Assembly (NCBI GenBank): GCA_033764075.1
Contig: JANRJH010000020.1
Coordinates: forward strand, 62,001-126,000
DNA length: 64,000 nt
Direction: 5' to 3'
Source of the DNA: M3007 sp033764075
GTDB taxonomy: Bacteria; Bacteroidota; Bacteroidia; Chitinophagales; Saprospiraceae
Shown: positions 1-5,937 of the stretch, in pieces
Numbering within the stretch: the stretch's first letter is position 1
How the letters are laid out: every line of letters starts with the position of its first letter
Notes under the pieces: model-generated
The model's input: only the letters and a program-made list of their open reading frames with translations
Database searches by the model: none
What the model was told of the DNA's origin: nothing
Program-made: the position numbers and the translations under genes

Positions 1-288
1 CACCTGCTTGCCTTTGCCGACATCGTTGTTGCCCGACCAGGTGTAGGTGGCGCCGACCTCGCCGTCGGTGCCGGAAATAGTGGTTTCCATTCCCCGATCC
101 AGTTCGGCCCAGGGAGACCAGGAGTCAAAGTTTTTGAAAAAACGAACGTGGTTGTACACCAGTGTTGCCGGTGCGTCTATCTCGATGCTGCGTTCGATGT
201 GATAATCCTTGCGGGCAAAAAGACCGAAAGTGACAACGGCAATCGCCAGGGCGAGTACGATGTACAGGAGAATTTTCAGCGCTTTCAT
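1..288 (-). CDS. SRPBCC/START-like domain protein (partial, runs off the left edge)
   Basis: The frame is open from an ATG at 288 to the window edge, giving the first 96 residues. It begins with a short lysine-containing stretch and a hydrophobic segment (about residues 4-23), then a segment typical of polyketide-cyclase/START-like SRPBCC proteins: the IERSIEIDAPATLVYNHV stretch followed by FKNFDSWSPWAE. In this family the N-terminal beta strand and the W-x-x-W region begin a ligand-binding cup. Membrane anchoring at the N-terminus is inferred from the hydrophobic segment. It starts only 28 bases after the stop of the upstream LysM gene in the same direction, so the two are probably co-transcribed. 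The ligand is unknown. Confidence 0.75.
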   Translation of the reverse strand, partial: MKALKILLYIVLALAIAVVTFGLFARKDYHIERSIEIDAPATLVYNHVRFFKNFDSWSPWAELDRGMETTISGTDGEVGATYTWSGNNDVGKGKQV

Positions 289-316
289 GGTTGAAGTTTG
301 GGCAAAAGTAGGCTTT

Positions 317-1657
317 TTACTGCACCCGGAGTCTTTGGCCGACGTTGATCTGGTCTGTCGGCATGTTGTTCAGCTCCTTGATTTTAGTGACGGTGGTGTT
401 GTACTTGCGCGCTACGCCGAAGAGGGTTTCGCCGCGTTGCACCACGTGGTACTGGGCGCCCGGGGTGTCGGCCGGAGGCACGTACTCCGGCGGGCGGGTG
501 GGCGTCGGGTCGTCGGGGTCTATGATCACGTCGGTATCGGGCGCCATGCCCGGGGGGAAGGTGGGCTTGTTCATTTCTACGGGCGGCGGCGCAGGGTCAT
601 TGCCGGCCGGCCGGAGCCGGATGTATTCGCTTTTTGTTTTGGAGCCTTTGAGTCGGATTTTTTCGCCTTTCATGGGCTCCTGGCCTTTTTTCATGCCGTT
701 GCGCTCCAGGAGTTTTTCCAACTGGATGCCGTACAATTGGCTGATGTTGAACATGGTCTCCCTTTCACGGACAAAATGGTGGGTGGCCGCGCCTTTCCAG
801 CTCGTTTTTTTAGGCTGGATGAAAATGCGGGTATTGGGCGCCAGTTTGTCGCCGACGGCGTAGCCGCGGTCGTTGTAGTCGGCCACCTTCTGGGGGGAGA
901 GTCCGTAGAGTTTGGCAATTTCAGACAGGGTTTCGCCGTCGCGCGCCAGCACCACCTCGGCGTCGTTCACCTTGCCGATGCGCCGGGTGCCGGTTTCGGC
1001 GGGTTTCACGTTTTCCGCGCCGGTCGGTTGGTCGTACCGGTATAGTTCGTAGCGTTCGACGATCTCGATGAGCTTGTCGGCGTAGGTGGGGGAGGTTGCG
1101 TACCCGGCGGTTTGCAGCCCTTTGGCCCAGGCCTTGTAGTCGTTCCGCGGCAGGTTGAACAGGAAGCCATAGCGGTTGTATTTGCGCGGGTCGCGCAGGA
1201 ACTCGCTGTGGTCCAGGAAGCAGGTTTCAATTTTATCGTATTGCCGGAAGCAGGATTTAACCGGCTTGCCCTGGGCGTCCTTGTCGTCGTCCTGAATGGA
1301 GTACGACTTGCCGGTCCAGTTGGATCCGCATTTGATGCCGAAATGGTTATTGGCTTTTTGGGCGAGCTCGCTCTGTCCGGCGTTGCTCTCCAGAATGCCC
1401 TGGGCAAGGGTGATGCTGGCCGGCACGCCACTGCGCATCATTTCGGCGATGGCCGCCTGCGCATAATGCTCCCGGTAGTCGAGATGCGCCTGGTACGGGC
1501 TGCCGGCGCCGGTCTTCGCCACATCCGGACCCAGGGTGCCCACCAGATCGACGGTCACTTTATCGGAAGGTGCGGACACGGTTTTTTGGGTGGTGGCACA
1601 GCTGTACAGGAGGAGAATGGAAAGCGATAAGGCCGCAAGAACGGGACGGTTGGTCAT
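317..1657 (-). CDS. Lipoprotein with glucosaminidase and three LysM domains (peptidoglycan hydrolase)
   Basis: A 446-residue protein. A signal peptide ends in a lipobox with Cys20 (LLLYSC). Residues about 60-205 form a glucosaminidase domain of the FlgJ/AcmA type, with the expected catalytic Glu at residue 90 in the ITLAQGILESN motif and the NNHFGIKC signature. Three LysM modules follow (about 230-284, 292-338 and 403-445), the last with the classic YHVVQRGETL start, separated by a Pro-rich linker. The family cleaves the glycan backbone of peptidoglycan, and LysM binds GlcNAc. Attachment to the periplasmic face of a membrane is inferred from the lipobox. It probably heads a unit with the downstream SRPBCC gene. 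Confidence 0.9.
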   Translation of the reverse strand: MTNRPVLAALSLSILLLYSCATTQKTVSAPSDKVTVDLVGTLGPDVAKTGAGSPYQAHLDYREHYAQAAIAEMMRSGVPASITLAQGILESNAGQSELAQKANNHFGIKCGSNWTGKSYSIQDDDKDAQGKPVKSCFRQYDKIETCFLDHSEFLRDPRKYNRYGFLFNLPRNDYKAWAKGLQTAGYATSPTYADKLIEIVERYELYRYDQPTGAENVKPAETGTRRIGKVNDAEVVLARDGETLSEIAKLYGLSPQKVADYNDRGYAVGDKLAPNTRIFIQPKKTSWKGAATHHFVRERETMFNISQLYGIQLEKLLERNGMKKGQEPMKGEKIRLKGSKTKSEYIRLRPAGNDPAPPPVEMNKPTFPPGMAPDTDVIIDPDDPTPTRPPEYVPPADTPGAQYHVVQRGETLFGVARKYNTTVTKIKELNNMPTDQINVGQRLRVQ

Positions 1658-1732
1658 CTTTTGCTGGTTGAAAAACGATGATGAGCGGTAAAATTCGCTA
1701 CTCGTAACGTATTTTAAATAAAAAATATTCTT

Positions 1733-4012
1733 TTACACGTTTAGCCAATAAACCAATTTGAGCACCAGGGTCCTGTTTTTAGGGGTTAAAAACCGGACGT
1801 CCGTGCCGTTCACCGGCTGGGCATAGCTGTTGTCGGTGTACACCAGGAACAAGTCGGAAACCGGCAGGTACCGCCACTGCAGGCGGGTGTTGATGTTAAA
1901 ATTATTGGCCTGGGTGTTGTACTGAAAAAACGCGCTGAGGAACACACTTCTGGTAAACGCCAGTTCGGCGCTGGGGCCCACCAGCCAGAAATTGGTGGAG
2001 GCATACGGTTCGGGCAGCCGCAGCCGGTTATAGGTGTACCCGAGGCCAAAGGAGCCCAGGGGTTGCACCCGGTAGCTCATGTTCCCTTGCACGTTGAACA
2101 GGGTGCCGTTGAAGAAGCCGCCAAAATCGACGGACAGCCTTCCCTGCAAGTCGTAGGCGGTGCTGCTGTTGTAGCCCACAAATCCGCCGTTCCAGGCGTA
2201 CCCCTGCATACCCGGCAGCGGCTGGGCGTCGGGATCGCCCCCGTTCGACGGGTCAAATGGCTCGAACAGAAAAATATAGCTGTGGAACGCGCCGGCATTA
2301 AACGCGCTTTGGTCTTTGAAGTTAAAAAACGAATACACGCTGACGTTCCGGTCGCTCTCGGTCATGCCCAGATCAAAAAAGCCGGTCCAGTCGGCGCCGG
2401 CGCCCCAGGTATTCAAGTGTTTGCGCTGGGGGTAAAAAGTGTACTCTCCGTTTAGGAACACGTTGTTAATGCCTTTTCGGGGCACGAAGCCCACCTCGGC
2501 GGTGTAGAAACTGTCGACGCGCAGCCAGCCCCCGGCCACGCTCACGTGGCGGTCTTCGTAGCGCAGGAAGTTGGCCAGCGAGGAGCCGTTCTTTTTTTCA
2601 TCGGGCGAAAAAGACCGGTGGTAGTACCACTCGCCTTCCCAGCGGTTGTCTTTGGAGTACAGGTTGTACTCGAGGCCGGCGACACGGTTCCAGGGTTCAT
2701 TGCCGATGCGCTGGTTTTCGTTCAGGGGTTCGAGGAACTGCTGTTTGTTCACCAGAATGGCGCCCAGGGCGCTGCGCTCGAACGTTTTGCGCTGCACGGT
2801 GGCCACGGTGTAGTTGGCGGCCGGCAGCGCGTGGTCGGCGTCCCATTCCACTTTTTGGGTTTGCATGTTGAGCAGCCCGACGCGCCAGTTGTCGTTCAGC
2901 TTGCCGCTCAGGCGGGCGCCGGCGAGGATGGGCACGGTTTGGCCGGCGCCGGTGATCGGGTTGCGGGCTATGCCGATGCGGCGCGAGAAAAAGGGCCGGG
3001 CGCTGGGAAACCCAAACAGCGCGAAGAGGTCGCGGTTTTCCAGAAAAAACTGCCGCCTTTCGGGAAAAAAAAGCTCGAACCGGCTCAGGTTGATCAGCTG
3101 GCGGTCTACCTCCACCTGCGAAAAATCGGGGTTAACGGTCAGGTCCAGGTTCAGCGAGGGGGAGAGGCCGATCTTGGCGTCTACGCCGGCGTTGCCGTCC
3201 CAGGTGGTCGTGGTGTGGGTCTGCTCCAGCGTTTCAGGGTCCCGCTTGACATCCACGCCGTAGCTGCCGGTCACGTAGGGGATCACGGCTACGTTGGCCC
3301 CGGGTTTGGGCGGCGGCGTTTCCCAGATCATTTCGCCCGAAAAGGCGATGTTATTGGGGCTGAACTGCTGCGGCACGGGGTACCAGGTGCTCACCTCCCA
3401 GTCTTTGAGTTTGGTGCGCGCGAAATTGACCCGCCAAACGCCGCCGTCGGGTGTATACCGGAGGGTTTTGAACGGAATGGCCATTTCGATGACCCAGTAC
3501 GCCTCGTGGTTTTGCACGGCAGAGTACCACTTGTTGTCCCACTCGAAAGAAAGGGTCTGTCCGTTGTCGATCAGGGCTTCCCGCTGCACGTTCAGCGGGT
3601 TTACGCTGAAAAAAAAACCGTTCAGGCCGTCGTTGAAGGGGTCGAACAGCACGTTGAAGGCATCGCTGGTGCCGGCGGCGAAATCGCGTTTGCGACTCTG
3701 GATGGTGTAATCCGCCCGGTTTTGTTTGCACACGGCGCCGACGTACAAAAAGCGGTCGTCGAAGGTCAGCCGCACCTCGGTGTCCCATTGGCTGAATCCC
3801 GTATCCACCGGAAAATTATACGTGAACTGTTCGGCCTTGTCGGCCGCCTGCCAGGCGGCCTCATCCAGCACCCCGTCTATTTTTACCGAAGCGGCCGCGT
3901 TTCGGATCGTGAGCGCACGCGTCACCGGTGCAGGCGCCTGCGCCCACCCGCCCTGCGGAGGGCCGAAGGTTAAAATACCCGCCAGGGCCGACAGAATAAA
4001 ACAACGATTCAT
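1733..4012 (-). CDS. CBM9-like/DUF5916 outer-membrane protein
   Basis: The ATG at 4012 is chosen because it is followed directly by a signal peptide (MNRCFILSALAGILTF... ending AQA); longer frames add an unlikely N-terminal extension. The mature protein has a carbohydrate-binding family 9-like domain (about residues 35-240, with KIDGVLDEAAW and VRLTFDDRFLYVG) and then a DUF5916 region of alternating beta strands (FELFFPERRQFFLENRDLF is typical). The C-terminus is aromatic-rich with a final VYWLNV, consistent with an outer-membrane barrel. The family is common in Bacteroidota and its biochemical role is not established; sugar binding is inferred from the CBM9 fold. It is divergent from rfbD. 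Confidence 0.85.
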   Translation of the reverse strand: MNRCFILSALAGILTFGPPQGGWAQAPAPVTRALTIRNAAASVKIDGVLDEAAWQAADKAEQFTYNFPVDTGFSQWDTEVRLTFDDRFLYVGAVCKQNRADYTIQSRKRDFAAGTSDAFNVLFDPFNDGLNGFFFSVNPLNVQREALIDNGQTLSFEWDNKWYSAVQNHEAYWVIEMAIPFKTLRYTPDGGVWRVNFARTKLKDWEVSTWYPVPQQFSPNNIAFSGEMIWETPPPKPGANVAVIPYVTGSYGVDVKRDPETLEQTHTTTTWDGNAGVDAKIGLSPSLNLDLTVNPDFSQVEVDRQLINLSRFELFFPERRQFFLENRDLFALFGFPSARPFFSRRIGIARNPITGAGQTVPILAGARLSGKLNDNWRVGLLNMQTQKVEWDADHALPAANYTVATVQRKTFERSALGAILVNKQQFLEPLNENQRIGNEPWNRVAGLEYNLYSKDNRWEGEWYYHRSFSPDEKKNGSSLANFLRYEDRHVSVAGGWLRVDSFYTAEVGFVPRKGINNVFLNGEYTFYPQRKHLNTWGAGADWTGFFDLGMTESDRNVSVYSFFNFKDQSAFNAGAFHSYIFLFEPFDPSNGGDPDAQPLPGMQGYAWNGGFVGYNSSTAYDLQGRLSVDFGGFFNGTLFNVQGNMSYRVQPLGSFGLGYTYNRLRLPEPYASTNFWLVGPSAELAFTRSVFLSAFFQYNTQANNFNINTRLQWRYLPVSDLFLVYTDNSYAQPVNGTDVRFLTPKNRTLVLKLVYWLNV

Positions 4013-4063
4013 GATAATCACCGATATTGCGCCCGCAAAGAAACAGCATTCAACCAAAATCAA

Positions 4064-4083
4064 CCCACGGCTTCAGCCGTGGG
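4064..4083. repeat. Perfect REP-like hairpin in the rfbD leader
   Basis: CCCACGGCTTCAGCCGTGGG forms a 9-bp stem with a two-base loop, ending 12 bases before the rfbD ATG. The CCCACGGCT...AGCCGTGGG pattern resembles hairpins linked to REP/IS200-type Y1 transposases, which is a family comparison from memory. No transposase is next to it. It could also modulate rfbD translation. Confidence 0.7.
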
Positions 4084-4095
4084 AAAAAGAAACCC

Positions 4096-4965
4096 ATGAT
4101 CCTAGTCACCGGGGCCGGCGGTCAGGTCGGCCAATCACTCCGTCAATTGTCGGCCGAATTCCCGGAATTGCCCATGCTTTTTCAGGATTCGGCCTCGCTT
4201 GATGTGACCAGCCGCAAGGCGGTGCTTCGTTTTTTCGGCGAGCACCCGCTGACGGGTTGCATCAACTGCGCCGCTTATACGGCGGTAGACAAGGCGGAGA
4301 GCGAGCCGGAACGCGCCAGGGCCGTGAATGTGCAAGGAACACAACACCTGGCGGAAGGTTGCAGCCGGTTGGACATTCCCCTGGTGCATTTTTCAACCGA
4401 CTATGTGTACCACAACAGCGCCAACCGCCCGCTGGTGGAAACCGACCGGGTAAATCCGCACGGCGTGTACGCGCGCACCAAGCTGGCCGGCGAGCGCGCA
4501 GCCTTCCGGCAACACCCGAACACGATGGTGGTCCGTACGTCGTGGGTGTACGCGCCCTTCGGCCACAATTTTGTCCGTACCATGCTCCGGCTGGGCAGCG
4601 AGCGCCCCGAGCTTCAGGTGGTGTACGATCAGGTGGGGACGCCCACCTACGCGCCCGACCTCGCCAAAGCGGTGCTGACCATTTTGCGGCAACTGCAGGA
4701 GGGGCAAATTCGACCGGAACATTTGAAAGGCGTCTGGCATTACGCCAACGAGGGCGTAACCAGCTGGTACGATTTCGCCCAGGCTATTTTTGACATGCGC
4801 GACCTGCCCTGCAAGGTAAATCCCATTTTGAGCCTGCAATATCCCACGCCGGCCGAACGCCCGTTGTACAGCGTGCTCAACAAGGCGAAGATCAAGTCGG
4901 CCTTCGGGTTGCACATTCCGCATTGGCGGGAGAGTTTGGCGGTTTGCCTGGCGGCGATGGGGTAG
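4096..4965 (+). CDS. rfbD: dTDP-4-dehydrorhamnose reductase
   Basis: A 289-residue short-chain dehydrogenase-like protein of normal RmlD length. It catalyses the last step of dTDP-L-rhamnose synthesis, reducing dTDP-4-keto-L-rhamnose with NAD(P)H. The ATG at 4096 puts the Rossmann motif GAGGQVG at residues 6-12, as expected; the open frame further upstream crosses a hairpin and is not used. Visible motifs are INCAAYTAVDKAE (57-69), the STDYVY catalytic region (100-105) and the Y125-x3-K129 pair in YARTK. The other rml genes are not in this window, so the gene is separated from its pathway partners here. Rhamnose would go to surface polysaccharide. Confidence 0.93.
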   Translation: MILVTGAGGQVGQSLRQLSAEFPELPMLFQDSASLDVTSRKAVLRFFGEHPLTGCINCAAYTAVDKAESEPERARAVNVQGTQHLAEGCSRLDIPLVHFSTDYVYHNSANRPLVETDRVNPHGVYARTKLAGERAAFRQHPNTMVVRTSWVYAPFGHNFVRTMLRLGSERPELQVVYDQVGTPTYAPDLAKAVLTILRQLQEGQIRPEHLKGVWHYANEGVTSWYDFAQAIFDMRDLPCKVNPILSLQYPTPAERPLYSVLNKAKIKSAFGLHIPHWRESLAVCLAAMG

Positions 4966-5129
4966 TGGGACCGGAATCTACTATCGCCTCGCCCTTTACT
5001 ACTGGAAATGTGGTACGCAGCCGATCATCAGGATACATCGAATCTGCCAGCCTCTCGTGCCGCGGCGTGTGGCCGGTGTAATGGAGTTGGCGGTTTTAGA
5101 GGGAAATCGGGTTCATGAGTAAAATGTGC

Positions 5130-5137
5130 TAACTTTG
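5130..5137 (+). promoter_or_regulatory. Possible Bacteroidota -7 element
   Basis: TAACTTTG matches TAnnTTTG and lies 30 bases before the truncated DUF4258 frame and 121 bases before the YgiT-type gene. No clear TTG -33 element is visible at the right distance, so it may be accidental. Confidence 0.35.
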
Positions 5138-5166
5138 TAAAAATTGGCTGGATTTTTCAGGTGTAT

Positions 5167-5256
5167 ATGGAACCACTTTTTGACAAGCATGTGATCACGG
5201 CTTACGAGCCTGATCCTAATCTTTTTGAGGACGATTTTAAAACAAGAAAAAAGTAA
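5167..5256 (+). pseudogene. C-terminal remnant of a DUF4258 gene
   Basis: A 29-codon frame encodes a peptide ending in VITAYEPDPNLFEDDFKTRKK. This matches the usual C-terminus of DUF4258 proteins, which normally sit directly upstream of YgiT-type zinc-finger genes in toxin-antitoxin-like pairs. The rest of the roughly 90-residue domain is absent: the frame is closed by a TGA at 5116 and the sequence in between has no DUF4258 character. Its stop is one base from the next ATG, the coupling expected of the intact pair. The call is a 5'-truncated gene whose partner survives; expression of the short peptide itself is possible but unlikely. Confidence 0.6.
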
Positions 5257-5257
5257 A

Positions 5258-5494
5258 ATGAATCAAATTCCCTCAAATTGCCCATTGTGCAAGGGCAAAA
5301 TTCATAAAAGCACAACCATTTTTTCGGTTGAACTTAATACAGGCGTTGTTATTGTACGAAATGTGCCTGCTTGGGTCTGTACACAATGCGGTGAAGAATG
5401 GATTGAAGATTCCGTTGCTGAACAACTTGAGAAAATTACAAACAGGGCTCGAATGGAAAAAACACAACTGGAAATGGTGTCCATGGCCTCATGA
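5258..5494 (+). CDS. YgiT/MqsA-type zinc-finger protein (orphan antitoxin-like)
   Basis: A 78-residue protein with two CxxC pairs (Cys8/Cys11 and Cys41/Cys44) flanking a beta-strand segment, ending with the conserved GEEWIEDSVAEQLEK helix. This is the zinc-binding fold of YgiT/MqsA N-terminal domains. The ATG at 5258 is preferred over a TTG at 5225 because it lies one base after the stop of the DUF4258 remnant and starts at the zinc-finger domain. Such proteins are usually the second gene of a DUF4258 or MqsR-like toxin pair. With the partner truncated it is probably a leftover antitoxin. No separate DNA-binding domain is present. Confidence 0.75.
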   Translation: MNQIPSNCPLCKGKIHKSTTIFSVELNTGVVIVRNVPAWVCTQCGEEWIEDSVAEQLEKITNRARMEKTQLEMVSMAS

Positions 5495-5506
5495 GCACCT
5501 GATTGC

Positions 5507-5635
5507 TCACCACCCCACCACCAACCGCCTGCTCAACCGCACCAACCGCCCGTCGCCCGCCTGTAAAAAATACACGCCCGCCGGCAGCGATGTGGTGGGT
5601 ATGCTCACTTCGAGGCTGCCCTCCAGCGGGTGTTG
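5507..5635 (-). pseudogene. Orphan T9SS C-terminal sorting-domain fragment
   Basis: Read on the minus strand, an uninterrupted frame encodes PLEGSLEVSIPTTSLPAGVYFL and then QAGDGRLVRLSRRLVV before a TGA. This is the last part of a type A T9SS sorting domain (LPAGVYFL...G...RLVV), like those ending the two large proteins downstream. No start codon or body of the protein exists upstream, because the frame closes after a few more codons. It overlaps no other gene and is only 12 bases from the end of the YgiT-type gene. The call is a decayed 3' end of a former secreted-protein gene. Confidence 0.65.
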
Positions 5636-5725
5636 GCATGCCGGGCAGTTAAATATTTTGAGCTAAACATTTAGGCAAATTATTATTTCTTATGACGGTC
5701 GATTAAAAAAATGTTAACTCGGGTC

Positions 5726-5756
5726 TTGGCTGGTTGTCAGGCAATGCCTATATTTG
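5726..5756 (+). promoter_or_regulatory. Bacteroidota promoter upstream of the microsatellite
   Basis: TTG at 5726-5728 and TATATTTG at 5749-5756 (perfect TAnnTTTG) are separated by 20 bases, the normal spacing for the Bacteroidota housekeeping sigma factor. Transcription would start near 5763, about 33 bases before the ATG at 5796 that opens into the repeat tract. The position supports 5796 as the original start of the gene. Confidence 0.7.
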
Positions 5757-5800
5757 TGGGTAAGTAACAATAGCGCCAACTAAAAAAAATTATATATGAA

Positions 5801-5870
5801 AACACAACACAACACAACACAACACAACACAACACAACACAACACAACACAACACAACGCAACACAACAC
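5801..5870 (+). repeat. (AACAC)14 pentanucleotide microsatellite inside the 5' coding end
   Basis: Fourteen consecutive AACAC units run from 5801 to 5870, one of them (5856-5860) changed to AACGC, with a partial unit AACA following. The tract begins immediately after ATGAA at 5796. Because the unit is 5 bases, each gain or loss shifts the reading frame. In this sequence the ATG at 5796 leads to a TGA at 5877; one extra unit, or two fewer, would join it in frame to the large secreted protein that follows. This is the arrangement of slipped-strand phase-variable genes. Confidence 0.95.
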
Positions 5871-5937
5871 AACAATTGATTATTGTTGTTCAAGTCCAAG
5901 TGTCTCGACGGTTTTCTTTCGCCAAATAGGAATTGTC

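Noticed and set aside
5801..5870. CRISPR or origin-type iterons
   Set aside because: The tract is a simple AACAC microsatellite without spacers, DnaA boxes or replication genes.
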